DNA from: Porticoccaceae bacterium
Lineage (GTDB): Bacteria; Pseudomonadota; Gammaproteobacteria; Pseudomonadales; Porticoccaceae
Assembly: GCA_018069525.1 (NCBI GenBank)
Contig: JAGPUQ010000019.1
Span: forward strand, 1 to 64,000
Direction: 5' to 3'
DNA length: 64,000 nucleotides
In this document: piece after piece, positions 41,146-50,423 of the stretch
Layout: every line of letters starts with the position of its first letter
Position numbering within the stretch: position 1 is the stretch's first letter
Made by a program: the position numbers and the translations under genes
Notes under the pieces: model-generated
What the model saw: only the letters and a program-made list of their open reading frames with translations
Database searches by the model: none
Told to the model about the DNA's origin: nothing

Positions 41146-42924
41146 ATGACCGGAGTTGCCCACGACGAGACTGCCTACGCCCCACCTTCAGAGGTGCCGG
41201 AAGAAGAGCTCTATCATCCGAAAACGTTTATCGGCAAATACATCTGGAGTCAGGATGCCAAGGTCATTGCCATTCAGTATTCGTTGACTGCAATCGGCAT
41301 CGGTATTGTGGCGCTGGTGCTATCGGGAATCATGCGTTTGCAGCTCGGCTTCCCGGATACTTTTTCCTTTATCGATCCCAGTGCCTACCTGCAATACGTG
41401 ACCATGCACGGGATGATTATGGTCGTCTATCTGCTCACTGCACTATTTTTGGGTGGCTTTGGCAACTACCTGATTCCGCTGATGTGCGGTGCCCGCGATA
41501 TGGTGTTTCCCTACCTCAACATGCTTAGCTACTGGGTGTATCTGCTTGCTGTGCTGATACTGGTGGCGAGCTTTTTCGTACCGGGAGGCACCACCGGATC
41601 GGGCTGGACCTTGTACCCGCCGCAATCAATTTTACAGGGCACGCCCGGTTCAAACTGGGGCATTATTTTAATGCTGGTGTCTCTCGCCTTCTTTATTATT
41701 GGCTTCACCATGGGCGGTCTTAACTACATCGTTACGGTCTTACAGGCGCGCGCAAGAGGCATGACCTTGATGCGTTTACCGCTCACGGTGTGGGGTATTT
41801 TTATGGCCACCATTTTGGCCTTACTCGCCTTCCCCGCCTTGTTTGTCAGCGCTATTATGATGCTGCTCGATCACACCCTGGGCACCAGCTTTTTTATGCC
41901 TGCCATCATGTCGATGGGCGAACAACTGGATTACGAAGGTGGCAGCCCGGTATTGTTCCAACACTTATTCTGGTTCTTTGGCCATCCCGAAGTTTACATC
42001 GTGGCGCTACCCGCCTTTGGCATTGTTTCTGATTTGATTAGCATTCATGCGCGCAAAAATATTTTCGGCTATCGCATGATGGTGTGGGCCATTATCGCCA
42101 TCGGCGCACTCAGCTTTGTGGTGTGGGCCCACCATATGTATGTGAGTGGTATGAATCCATTATTTGGTTTCTTTTTTGCCACCACCACCTTAATTATTGC
42201 CATCCCCACCGCGCTCAAAGTCTACAACTGGGTATTAACGTTATGGCGAGGCAATATTCGCCTCACCGTCCCCATGTTATTTGCCATCGGCTTTGTTTTT
42301 ACCTTTATCAACGGTGGCTTAACCGGTTTGTTTTTGGGTAATGTGGTGGTCGACGTACCGCTTTCCGATACCTATTTTGTCGTCGCTCACTTTCACATGG
42401 TGATGGCCGTGTCGCCGGTACTGGTCATATTCGGTGCGATCTACCACTGGTACCCTAAAATCACTGGACGGATGCTCAACGACACGCTGGGTAAGTTTCA
42501 TTTTTGGGCGACTTTCCTCGGCACATATGCGATTTATTATCCGATGCACTATCTTGGCTTTCTCGGCGTGCCAAGACGCTACTACGCCATGGGTAATACG
42601 GATTTTATTCCCGAATCGGCACAGGCTGTCAACGCCAGCATCACCATCGCAGCGCTGTTCGTTGGGGTCATACAACTTGTGTTTTTCTATAACTTGATTG
42701 TGAGTTATTTCAGGGGCAAAGCGTCTGGCGGAAACCCCTGGGAAGCCACTACGCTGGAATGGCAAACTCCCGACACGCCACCCAAGCACGGCAATTTTGG
42801 TGCCGAATTGCCCATCGTTTACCGCTGGGCCTACGATTACAGTGTGCCGGGCGCGGATCTCGATTACATACCGCAGAACCAGCCACCTAAACAAACTAGT
42901 CAGCGCGACGAGGATGCACAATGA
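41146..42924 (+). CDS. ctaD: Cytochrome c oxidase subunit I
   Basis: The catalytic haem-copper subunit, 592 residues, 12 or more membrane helices. Haem and CuB ligands lie in YVTMHGMIMV (low-spin haem His), WFFGHPEVYI (CuB His and cross-linked Tyr), VVWAHHMYVSGMNP (CuB His pair) and VAHFHMVM (haem ligands), with GHPEVYI indicating an A-type oxidase. It follows the subunit II gene by 71 bp and overlaps the next gene by four bases. It reduces O2 and pumps protons in the inner membrane. Confidence 0.96.
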   Translation: MTGVAHDETAYAPPSEVPEEELYHPKTFIGKYIWSQDAKVIAIQYSLTAIGIGIVALVLSGIMRLQLGFPDTFSFIDPSAYLQYVTMHGMIMVVYLLTALFLGGFGNYLIPLMCGARDMVFPYLNMLSYWVYLLAVLILVASFFVPGGTTGSGWTLYPPQSILQGTPGSNWGIILMLVSLAFFIIGFTMGGLNYIVTVLQARARGMTLMRLPLTVWGIFMATILALLAFPALFVSAIMMLLDHTLGTSFFMPAIMSMGEQLDYEGGSPVLFQHLFWFFGHPEVYIVALPAFGIVSDLISIHARKNIFGYRMMVWAIIAIGALSFVVWAHHMYVSGMNPLFGFFFATTTLIIAIPTALKVYNWVLTLWRGNIRLTVPMLFAIGFVFTFINGGLTGLFLGNVVVDVPLSDTYFVVAHFHMVMAVSPVLVIFGAIYHWYPKITGRMLNDTLGKFHFWATFLGTYAIYYPMHYLGFLGVPRRYYAMGNTDFIPESAQAVNASITIAALFVGVIQLVFFYNLIVSYFRGKASGGNPWEATTLEWQTPDTPPKHGNFGAELPIVYRWAYDYSVPGADLDYIPQNQPPKQTSQRDEDAQ

Positions 42925-43577
42925 CCGTTACGCTAGTATTTTTTGCCACACTGATGGCGACCATAGTCTGGTGGCTGATACGCCAGACAGCAGATGTACA
43001 ACCCTGGGTCGCAGATGGCGACGCCCGGGGCTTAGCCAATACTGATCATCTACACACTTCGTCGATAAAAGTAGGCCTGGGTGTCTTCCTGCTCGTGGCG
43101 GCGTCGCTGTTTGCCCTGTTCATCAGTGCCTATATGATCCGCATGGAAGCCGGCGACTGGAAAATGCTGGACGACCCCCAAATACTTTGGGCCAATACTG
43201 CAGTTTTGGTTATCGCCAGTCTGTTTTTTCAGCGTTCCTACAATGCAGCGCAAAAACAACAATTCGCGAGTATGCGTAACGCGCTGCTCCTCGCTGGGGT
43301 TTTCACCCTGGTATTTTTAGTCGGTCAATTAAAAGCCTGGCAACAACTCAGCGCTGCTGGATCTTATTTATCGAGCAATCCTGCTAACGCCTTTTTCTAT
43401 CTGTTTACCGCAGTGCATGGACTGCACTTGATCGGCGGCCTGTGGGTCTGGGGTAAAGCCGCATTAAGCTTCGGCGATGCTCAAAGCATACGGCAGAGAG
43501 TTGAGTTGTGCACCGTGTACTGGCATTTTTTACTCGTCATCTGGCTGATTTTGTTTACCTTGCTACTCAATACTTAA
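42921..43577 (+). CDS. Cytochrome c oxidase subunit III-family protein (first copy)
   Basis: The 218-residue membrane protein has about six helices and COX3 family features, especially NAFFYLFTAVHGLHLIGGLWVW (in parts) and VELCTVYWHFLLVIWLILF near the end. The N-terminal hydrophobic segment and short loop resemble the truncated subunit III type. It overlaps ctaD by ATGA. A second, different subunit III gene follows immediately. Confidence 0.85.
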   Translation: MTVTLVFFATLMATIVWWLIRQTADVQPWVADGDARGLANTDHLHTSSIKVGLGVFLLVAASLFALFISAYMIRMEAGDWKMLDDPQILWANTAVLVIASLFFQRSYNAAQKQQFASMRNALLLAGVFTLVFLVGQLKAWQQLSAAGSYLSSNPANAFFYLFTAVHGLHLIGGLWVWGKAALSFGDAQSIRQRVELCTVYWHFLLVIWLILFTLLLNT

Positions 43578-43589
43578 GGGCGAAATACT

Positions 43590-44309
43590 ATGAGCACCCA
43601 GGTACCTGGCAACCCCGAAGATTTCCCCAACGACGGCCTTGAAAGTCTGGTCGCAGACTGGGCATCGGACCAGAAAACATTTAAAAATGTTTCCTGGGGT
43701 AAGGCAATGATGTGGATATTTTTGCTCAGTGATACCTTTATCTTTACCAGTTTTCTGACCGGCTATATGACGGTACGCATGTCCACGACGGTGCCCTGGC
43801 CAAATTCCAGCGAAGTGTTTGCCCTGACTATTGCGGGCAACCATATCCCACTATTGCTGATTGCCATCATGACTTTTATTTTAATTAGTAGTAGCGGCAC
43901 CATGGCAATGGCGGTCAAGTTTGGTTACGAAAAAAATCGCAAGGTGTGTGGCATCTTAATGCTGATAACGGCCGCTTTTGGCGCTTCCTTTGTGGGCATG
44001 CAGATCTTTGAGTGGACCAAATTAATTGTCGAAGAAGGCGTACGCCCCTGGGGTAATCCCATGGGTGCTGCTCAATTTGGTTCGACCTTTTTTATGATCA
44101 CCGGGTTTCACGGTGTTCATGTTTCTATCGGCGTTATTTTTCTGGTTATTGTTGCGGTCAAAGTTCTGCGAGGCAGTATCGAGCTCGGTCGCCCCGGATT
44201 TCTGACCGGCAGGAAAGGCAATTACGGAATGGTGGAAACGATGGGGCTATATTGGCATTTTGTCGATTTAGTCTGGGTATTTATTTTTGCTTTTTTCTAT
44301 CTTTGGTAG
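43590..44309 (+). CDS. Cytochrome c oxidase subunit III-family protein (second copy)
   Basis: The 239-residue membrane protein keeps the COX3 pattern: MWIFLLSDTFIFTSFLTGYM near residue 41, TFFMITGFHGVHVSIGVIFLV near residue 170 and MGLYWHFVDLVWVFIFAFFYLW at the C-terminus (in parts). It is clearly diverged from the copy at 42921 rather than a recent duplicate. Both may be needed, or each may assemble in a different form of the enzyme. It starts 12 bp after the first copy. Confidence 0.88.
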   Translation: MSTQVPGNPEDFPNDGLESLVADWASDQKTFKNVSWGKAMMWIFLLSDTFIFTSFLTGYMTVRMSTTVPWPNSSEVFALTIAGNHIPLLLIAIMTFILISSSGTMAMAVKFGYEKNRKVCGILMLITAAFGASFVGMQIFEWTKLIVEEGVRPWGNPMGAAQFGSTFFMITGFHGVHVSIGVIFLVIVAVKVLRGSIELGRPGFLTGRKGNYGMVETMGLYWHFVDLVWVFIFAFFYLW

Positions 44310-44318
44310 GGGCTCGTC

Positions 44319-44636
44319 ATGGCAAGTTCAGAAGGTCAGCAGCATCCCATTAGCGTGTATCTTTGGATCTGGGGTCTATTATTTGTACTCAGTGCGCTGT
44401 CATATATGGTTGACTACTTTCAGTTTCAAGGCTATTTGCGCTGGACATTAATTATTGTGTTTATGCTGCTAAAAGCGGGTTTGATTGTCAGTATTTTTAT
44501 GCATATGGCATGGGAGCGATTAGCCCTGAGCTACGCGATACTGGTGCCACCTCTCTGTTTGTTGGTGCTGATAGCACTGATGTCCATGGAAGGCGATCAT
44601 ACCTTCTTCACCCGTGGTGTTTACTTTGGGAAGTGA
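44319..44636 (+). CDS. Cytochrome c oxidase subunit IV-family protein
   Basis: The 105-residue protein has three predicted helices, with YLWIWGLLFVLSALSYMVDY, TLIIVFMLLKAGLIVSIFMH (in parts) and MAWERLALSYAILVPPLCLL. The AGLIVSIFMHM stretch is typical of prokaryotic COX4/caa3 subunit IV. It starts 9 bp after the previous gene and ends the oxidase operon. The 57-bp gap to the convergent gene at 44694 shows no clear terminator. Confidence 0.85.
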   Translation: MASSEGQQHPISVYLWIWGLLFVLSALSYMVDYFQFQGYLRWTLIIVFMLLKAGLIVSIFMHMAWERLALSYAILVPPLCLLVLIALMSMEGDHTFFTRGVYFGK

Positions 44637-44693
44637 TCCCCTCCCTCAGTAAGCCTCGCAGATACGCCCCTCGATAAACCCTCAGGGCCTCCC

Positions 44694-45251
44694 CTAGGGC
44701 ATCGACTTCATAAACAAACGCATTTTTTGATGGCTTTTTACAAACCATCCGGCGGTGGCCGTCGCTTCACCTGCAGGTTGCAGTCGCGGGTGCGCCCTTA
44801 CTACCCTATCGAGCACTTCCTTTTGTCCAACTTCTATATCAACAAAGAAAACATGCTTGCCCTGATCGAGAACATCTTCAAACTTTTTAAATTGATAATG
44901 GGGCGACTGTATACCCAAAAACCCACCCTCCCAGGTGCAAAAACCTAACACGACTATGGAGAGAAAGATAAAGGGCACCCAGGTGAACTCTTCAACTAAG
45001 CCTGAATAATATCCAATCACCAACACCAGCGGTGCGGCAACAATACCCACTAAAGCGCCAATTTTCATCGAACGTACCACATTCGTCCGCATCACCGCCT
45101 CCACCTCGTGGAGGTGCTCATGATTCGCAACACCTGCGTCATCGCGGCTTAAAACATGTATTTGTGGGGTGACAAAACCCTGACTTTCCAGCTCCTCTTC
45201 AACATGCTCAAGGTCGTCCAGGTCATCGCTAATATAGTAATGGCGCTTCAT
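44694..45251 (-). CDS. Conserved two-helix membrane protein of unknown function
   Basis: The 185-residue product starts MKRHYYISDDLDDLEHVEEEL, then has a soluble region with VTPQIHVLSRDD, two helices at about 66-85 and 92-110 rich in Gly, and a C-terminal region FFVDIEVGQKEVLDRVVRAHP. The layout (ferredoxin-like halves flanking a glycine-rich membrane hairpin) is shared by widespread uncharacterised gammaproteobacterial proteins, some with misleading cell-division enzyme labels. I assign no function. RBS GAGGA precedes the ATG. Confidence 0.7.
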   Translation of the reverse strand: MKRHYYISDDLDDLEHVEEELESQGFVTPQIHVLSRDDAGVANHEHLHEVEAVMRTNVVRSMKIGALVGIVAAPLVLVIGYYSGLVEEFTWVPFIFLSIVVLGFCTWEGGFLGIQSPHYQFKKFEDVLDQGKHVFFVDIEVGQKEVLDRVVRAHPRLQPAGEATATAGWFVKSHQKMRLFMKSMP

Positions 45252-45658
45252 AGTAGATCCTCTTAAAGCTTATTAGATTTATATCTTTCGGGTTTGAGGG
45301 CCACTACATCGAGAATATACATCGAAGGCTCATACCAGAGAGTAAAATATATACTGGTGATGCTACTTTGTCGCTAAAAAAACACTAAGCGTTCCGATAG
45401 ATAACCTACCTGCTGGAAATACCAAAGTAAATCTATATGAGGGAAGTTTACTCGGCAATATCAGTAATAAAATCAAAATCGCCTTATTTTAGGGCTCTGT
45501 GCGCCAATGGGAGGATTTGAGTACACCCTCGGTTTCGCATAGCGATATTATTATTAAAACTAAACAAACTATTAAATTAAATTTTAATAACTAATTGGTT
45601 TACCGTATTCTCAAGCTAGCACCATACCAACTAGTGTTTCGTCAGCGGCCAACAGAGC
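45252..45658. other. AT-rich intergenic region, nothing recognised
   Basis: This 407-bp gap lies between two minus-strand genes. It contains stop codons in all frames, a weak A/T inverted repeat near 45570-45590 just downstream of the DUF2489 gene, and no convincing promoter, RNA gene or repeat. Confidence 0.5.
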
Positions 45659-46204
45659 TTATCTTTGCTCGAGTACCTGTTCCACTGCTACCCCCACAAA
45701 CTCGTCGAATTTCGCTTCAATTTCGGCGCGCTCACGATCATAGGCCAGTTGCTGTAGGTGCGAGAGCTTGCCCCAGGCCTCCAGGATAGGAATATGAGCG
45801 CTGGCCTCTGCTACCTGAAAAAATACGGTGCTGACGTGCTCAGGATAGATATCATGAAAAGTACGATTCCCCCGAGTGGCCAGGTCAGCAAGGTCATCCG
45901 CCGAAGAAAATACTTCTTCTGTGTTCGAGTCCAAAGTCTCCCTCACCTGATTCATCAAGTAAGCAATGCGAATACAAGCCTCCGTCAGGTTCAGATCTTT
46001 ACCCAGTAGTGCTCGCGCCAAAATCACGATGCTTTTTTGCGCCTGCTCAAGTTCAGATAGACGTCTGTTTTGGTATTCCCTCTCCAACTCGTGCTGACGA
46101 ACTTTCTGGGCCCGTAATTGCAGATAGAGATAAATGGCGTAAGCCGCCAGAATAATCAGGACTGTAGCTGCCGCCGCAATTACTACGTAAGACAAGGTGC
46201 TCAA
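45659..46204 (-). CDS. DUF2489 membrane protein
   Basis: The 181-residue product has one N-terminal helix (about residues 5-30), then a Glu/Gln/Arg-rich coiled coil (QKVRQHELEREYQNRRLSEL), and the DUF2489 core with LTEACIRIAYLMNQV and RTFHDIYPEH. Function unknown; a cytoplasmic domain anchored to the inner membrane is predicted. It starts with TTG at 46204, overlapping the upstream stop (TTGA), with AAGG seven bases before it, so it is translationally coupled to the transporter gene. Confidence 0.78.
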   Translation of the reverse strand: MSTLSYVVIAAAATVLIILAAYAIYLYLQLRAQKVRQHELEREYQNRRLSELEQAQKSIVILARALLGKDLNLTEACIRIAYLMNQVRETLDSNTEEVFSSADDLADLATRGNRTFHDIYPEHVSTVFFQVAEASAHIPILEAWGKLSHLQQLAYDRERAEIEAKFDEFVGVAVEQVLEQR

Positions 46205-47151
46205 GCCAAACCCTTAATTCGCAGAAAAATTAAGCCCGCTGACACCACCACGAACGAGAGCAAGCCACTGAGTAATACAATGTTGGCGGCCATGGTTCGA
46301 CTGCCGCCAAACATTTCCGCAAACACAACGCTAATCGTCGAGGTCGGCGAAGACAAGACCAGGAACAATACGCCTAACTCCATACCCCGCAAGCCCGCCA
46401 CATAGGCGAGGGGAACACCGACTACCGGCATAAACAGGCATTTATAGAATGTTGCGCCCCACCCCACCACTGTTGGGGTACGCAACTGACGAAAGTCTAG
46501 CGCAGCACCCAAATTGAGTAGCACTAAGGGTATCGTAAGCTGACCCAGCAAACGGCCGGAGGTTTCCACAACGCTGGGGATAGGTATCTTTAATATACCG
46601 ACCGTCGCTCCCAGTATCACTGCGATAATCACTGGGTTGCTGAGTATTTGTTTCACGTAGTAGGTTTGCTTGCCATCGTTATCGGGACTGTAGCGCGCTA
46701 ACATGTAGATACAGAAAACGTTATTAAAAATAATAAACAAACCCATGGGTAACGAAGCCAGAGCAACGCCTTCCAGTCCGTAGACACTGTAGGCCATCGC
46801 CAAACCCGTAATTAAAATATTACCTCGGGTTGCGCCCTGCAAAAATACGCCGCGTTCAGTTCTGATTCGAACTACGATTGGAGCAATCAACCATGCAAAC
46901 AGAGAAAACCCCACCACTGCAGCCACGCTGACCAGTAAAAATCGGGGGGCCTCGATAAATTGAATATCGGAAGTAGACAATGAAATAAACAACATTGCCG
47001 GGGCGGCAAAATGAAAAGTTAGCCGCGCAGCATCCCGCCGAAAGTCGTCGCTAAGCCAGCCTTTGCGGTGTAATACCACGCCGAGCATTGCCAGCAGATA
47101 AATAGGCGCAATCGTGGTGATCGCGAAGGAGACAACTTCAAAATGCTCCAT
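46201..47151 (-). CDS. AEC-family (auxin efflux carrier-like) transporter
   Basis: The 316-residue product has about ten predicted helices in two five-helix halves, with the AEC features FHFAAPAMLFISLS near residue 48, the FIIFNNVFCIYML helix, LTIPLVLLNLGAALDFRQL near residue 210 and VLSSPTSTISVVFAEMFGGS near residue 265. Bacterial members export or import small organic acids; the substrate here is not evident. Expressed with rmuC upstream (9-bp gap) and the DUF2489 gene downstream. Confidence 0.85.
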   Translation of the reverse strand: MEHFEVVSFAITTIAPIYLLAMLGVVLHRKGWLSDDFRRDAARLTFHFAAPAMLFISLSTSDIQFIEAPRFLLVSVAAVVGFSLFAWLIAPIVVRIRTERGVFLQGATRGNILITGLAMAYSVYGLEGVALASLPMGLFIIFNNVFCIYMLARYSPDNDGKQTYYVKQILSNPVIIAVILGATVGILKIPIPSVVETSGRLLGQLTIPLVLLNLGAALDFRQLRTPTVVGWGATFYKCLFMPVVGVPLAYVAGLRGMELGVLFLVLSSPTSTISVVFAEMFGGSRTMAANIVLLSGLLSFVVVSAGLIFLRIKGLA

Positions 47152-47160
47152 TGGTATGGA

Positions 47161-48702
47161 CTACTCTCCGAATAAGGAATCTTTGTGTTCAGGACCTTTT
47201 GACTCTGAACTCGGCGGCGCAGACTTTTTTGAAGCCGAACTTTGCGGTGCAGATTTTTTTTGCGTTGAGCCTTTAACCGGAGAATCTTTTGAGGTCAAAT
47301 TTACTGTCTTGTCAGCGCTACCCGGTAAATTCAAGGCTGAATTAATATCGCCAGACTCGTGCTCTAACTCGGCCTCTTCGATTAATGCGGGTGGTATTTT
47401 TTTATCCCGAGTTTTGGCACCCATGGTTTTTAAATCATCGATGCGTTTAATCAAATTACCCCGGCCAGACACCAGGCGTTTGCGGGTCGTTCCCCAGGCT
47501 TCTTGCGCTTTATCAAGTTGCTGCCCGGTGGCTTCGAGTGATTCCACCACCAGCACTAACTGATCGTAGACGCCTCCGGCCTGAGCGGCTATTTTTTCGG
47601 CGTTGCGATTTTGTGCCTCGTATCGCCAGATATTATGTACTGTGCGTAAAGTCGCCAGTAAGGTGGTCGGGCTGACCAGAATAATGCCGTGGTCATAGGC
47701 GTAGCTAAACAGGGTTTGGTCGTGCTCAATCGCCAACATAAATGCGGCTTCGATGGGCACAAAAATAAACACAAAGTCGAGCGTGTTAATGCCCACTAGC
47801 TGTTCGTAAGCCTTGCGATTTAAGTCGGTGACGTGAGTGCGCAGCGAGCTTATGTGCAAGGTTAAATGCTGTTGGCGTTGGCCGTCATCGTCACTGCGAC
47901 AGTAGCGTTCGTACTCCGTGAGGGAGACCTTGGCATCAATCACGATATCCCGCTGATCCGGAAGGTGCAGCACCACATCTGGATTGCGGCGGCGACCGGA
48001 TTCGTCCCGCAGCGAAACCTGGGTTTCATACTCCCGCCCCTTGCTCAGGCCGGATTCCTCTAACAGGCGTTCCAACACAATTTCGCCCCAGTTACCCTGG
48101 ACTTTACTGTCGCCCTTGAGGGCCTTGGCGAGTTGAACGGCATCGTCGCCTATACGTTGCGCCTGCTTTTGCAGTTCGCCAATTTGACCCACCAGCTTAT
48201 TGCGCTCGGCGTTTTCCTTTTCGTAGACGTCTTCTACTTTCTGCTTAAACGCGGACAATTCCCGACGCAGCGGATCGACGGTGGTCTCCATGGTCTGACG
48301 GCTATGGCGGGTAAAGGTGGCCTGCTTTTCTTCGAAGATACGGTTGGCCAGGTTTTCAAATTCTTTACCAAGACTCTCCCGGGTTTGCTGAAGCAGTGCT
48401 ATTTGCTCCTGATAACGCTGCTTATCAGCTTCGAGACGCGCCAATAAGCCTGCGTTTTCGCCACTGAGCACCTGATTGCGTTCGCGATCCAGGCTTAACT
48501 CATCCTGTAACCGGGTGGTATTGTCGAGCAGGTGAGCACGCTCCTGATCTACCAGAGCGCGCTCGCGACTGCGGCGCGACTGGATAATCAGCGCGCTTAC
48601 AATCACTCCAATAACGATTCCGAGCGCCAGCGTAAGCATCAACATAGGTAGAGACTGCTGATCGATGGTGTAGTTAGCGATGGAATTAATTAGTTCATTC
48701 AT
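47161..48702 (-). CDS. rmuC: DNA recombination protein RmuC
   Basis: The 513-residue product has an N-terminal helix (about 18-40), a long coiled coil (about 45-185) and the RmuC nuclease-like domain: GNWGEIVLERLLEESGLSKG near residue 205, RRNPDVVLHLPDQRDIVIDAKVSL near residue 240 with the acidic/Lys motif, and FVFIFVPIEAAF near residue 310 (in parts). RmuC limits inversions at short inverted repeats. The C-terminal 60 residues are low complexity, with a Lys-Ser-Ala-Pro repeat. Notable given the 30-bp palindrome elsewhere in the window, though no link is shown. Confidence 0.94.
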   Translation of the reverse strand: MNELINSIANYTIDQQSLPMLMLTLALGIVIGVIVSALIIQSRRSRERALVDQERAHLLDNTTRLQDELSLDRERNQVLSGENAGLLARLEADKQRYQEQIALLQQTRESLGKEFENLANRIFEEKQATFTRHSRQTMETTVDPLRRELSAFKQKVEDVYEKENAERNKLVGQIGELQKQAQRIGDDAVQLAKALKGDSKVQGNWGEIVLERLLEESGLSKGREYETQVSLRDESGRRRNPDVVLHLPDQRDIVIDAKVSLTEYERYCRSDDDGQRQQHLTLHISSLRTHVTDLNRKAYEQLVGINTLDFVFIFVPIEAAFMLAIEHDQTLFSYAYDHGIILVSPTTLLATLRTVHNIWRYEAQNRNAEKIAAQAGGVYDQLVLVVESLEATGQQLDKAQEAWGTTRKRLVSGRGNLIKRIDDLKTMGAKTRDKKIPPALIEEAELEHESGDINSALNLPGSADKTVNLTSKDSPVKGSTQKKSAPQSSASKKSAPPSSESKGPEHKDSLFGE

Positions 48703-48752
48703 AACAACATTCTAACAGCTCACCCTTACGCCTTGGTGTAAAATCTCTGCTT

Positions 48753-49649
48753 ATGAATAGTTCTCCCCCAAAAATCGCTAAACCTGCTCAACTCGGCAAA
48801 GGTCCGGCAGCAATAACCACAGCGCCAAAGATATTGGTATTTGACTCCGGCGTCGGCGGTTTAAGTATTGTCGATGCCATTCGACGGCGGCTTCCCGCCT
48901 GCGACTTTGTGTTCGCCTGCGATAACGCGGCTTTCCCCTATGGCACTAAAGAAGAAGCCATATTGTTGCACCGGGTCGAGATCGCGCTGCACACCTTGAT
49001 TGCCCGCGAACAGCCCGACGTAGTGGTAATTGCCTGTAATACCGCGAGCACGCTAGTGCTACCGCATATCCGCTCGCGCTTCACATTACCGGTCGTCGGC
49101 GTGGTGCCCGCCATTAAACCCGCCGCAGAACAGAGTCAGAGTCGGGTTATCGGTCTATTAGGAACCCCGGGCACAATAGCTCGGCCCTATACAGACGAGC
49201 TTATTGAAGAGTTTGCCAGGGACTGTGATGTGGTAAAGGTGGGTAGCTCAGAGCTGGTGATACTGGCAGAAGCAGCCTTGCGCGGTTCCGCGCCGGACAA
49301 TTCAACGTTAAAACAAATTATCGCGCCATTTTTTTTGCACCCGAGCCTGGATACCATCGTCCTCGCCTGCACCCATTTTCCCTTGTTAAGAGAGGCCTTG
49401 AAAGGCAACGCACCTCGGCAAGTACGATGGATTGATTCGGGAGAAGCCATTGCCCGGCGAGTAGCGTCACTGCTCGGTATGGAAGACAACAAGCTTGACG
49501 CCGACTACCTGGAAGCTAGTAATTTAAAACCCGGTAGTTTCAGCTCGGTTTTTACCAGCGATGCCACACAACACAGTGTTGAGTCACTACGCCCGGCCTT
49601 AAAGGCTATGGCTTGTAACGAAATTCACTATGTTTTGATTCAGGACTAA
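48753..49649 (+). CDS. murI: Glutamate racemase MurI
   Basis: MurI supplies D-glutamate for peptidoglycan. The 298-residue product shows FDSGVGGLSI near residue 30, the catalytic VIACNTAST and VLACTHFPLL (the two Cys), and FPYGTK. About 25 extra N-terminal residues precede the conserved core, so the true start might be further in, but no better ATG is present. It is divergent from rmuC and convergent with cheW. Confidence 0.94.
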   Translation: MNSSPPKIAKPAQLGKGPAAITTAPKILVFDSGVGGLSIVDAIRRRLPACDFVFACDNAAFPYGTKEEAILLHRVEIALHTLIAREQPDVVVIACNTASTLVLPHIRSRFTLPVVGVVPAIKPAAEQSQSRVIGLLGTPGTIARPYTDELIEEFARDCDVVKVGSSELVILAEAALRGSAPDNSTLKQIIAPFFLHPSLDTIVLACTHFPLLREALKGNAPRQVRWIDSGEAIARRVASLLGMEDNKLDADYLEASNLKPGSFSSVFTSDATQHSVESLRPALKAMACNEIHYVLIQD

Positions 49650-49714
49650 GCACTTAGGGCTAGACGCTGTGGATGAAGCACTCAAGATAAGTGTATCGAC
49701 CACTCGACAAACAA

Positions 49715-49746
49715 CCGTGGGCAAATCATCGCCCGGTTATTTTTCT
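49715..49746 (+). terminator. Possible weak terminator after murI
   Basis: CCGTGGGC-aaatcatc-GCCCGG followed by TTATTTTTCT can form a 4-bp GC stem extended by two pairs across a 2-nt bulge. It lies 65 bp after the murI stop and overlaps the end of the convergent cheW gene. Confidence 0.4.
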
Positions 49747-50309
49747 GTATTGTCGGATTCACCGCTTAACTCTTCGATAACTTCTGCGCCGGAAATCTCT
49801 ACGTTGTCCAGTAAGCCCAGTGTAATAAGCTTGTCGATGTCCAGAATGATAATCATTTTATCATCGGCCATTGCAAAGCCTGTAACCACCTCAGTACTGA
49901 TTTTAATCCCGAGATCCGGGGCATCACTGATATCATCTGCAGAAAAATTGTAGACATCAGAAACGCCATCTACCACGGCACCCATCACCCGCTCACTACC
50001 TTCGTAGACAACATTCACGACGACCACAACCGTGGCGGCATCAAAATTTGCTTCGGACAACTTAAAGCGCTTACGCAAATCCACAATCGGGACCACGATG
50101 CCACGTAAATTAATCACACCCAAAACATAGTCTGGGGTATTAGGAATTGCTGTGGCGCCATCCCAACCGCGAATTTCCTGGACTCGAAGAATATCCACAC
50201 CATATTCCTCGCCACCCAACAAGAAGGTCAAAAATTGATCTTCCCCTGCTTTGGTAAGCATGGTTGTTGCATTATTTCCTGTCGCGCCGCTCGCCGCTGA
50301 CTCATTCAT
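49737..50309 (-). CDS. cheW: Chemotaxis coupling protein CheW
   Basis: CheW bridges receptors and CheA. The 190-residue product has the single CheW/SH3-like domain from about residue 25 (FLTFLLGGEEYGVDILRVQEI, PDYVLGVINLRGIVVPIVDLR in parts, then GAVVDGVSDVYNF). A non-conserved Ala/Thr-rich N-terminus and an acidic C-terminal tail of about 20 residues flank it. Last gene of the chemotaxis run; AGGAG precedes the ATG. Confidence 0.93.
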   Translation of the reverse strand: MNESAASGATGNNATTMLTKAGEDQFLTFLLGGEEYGVDILRVQEIRGWDGATAIPNTPDYVLGVINLRGIVVPIVDLRKRFKLSEANFDAATVVVVVNVVYEGSERVMGAVVDGVSDVYNFSADDISDAPDLGIKISTEVVTGFAMADDKMIIILDIDKLITLGLLDNVEISGAEVIEELSGESDNTEK

Positions 50310-50340
50310 ACATTAACTCTCCTACCTGGTTCCTGGCCAC

Positions 50341-50372
50341 ATCTATTATCGACCATATCTATTATCGACCAT
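50341..50372. repeat. Perfect 16-bp tandem duplication upstream of cheW
   Basis: ATCTATTATCGACCAT occurs twice without a break (50341-50356 and 50357-50372), 32 bp upstream of the cheW start codon. Confidence 0.97.
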
Positions 50373-50423
50373 GATGACACTTCAAACATTTTTGTAATAG
50401 CCCTTCAGCTTTCATATACATAG

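Noticed and set aside
44637-44693. Possible terminator between the oxidase operon and the convergent membrane-protein gene
   Set aside because: CCCT/AGGG pairings are short and overlapping and no T-tract follows on either strand.
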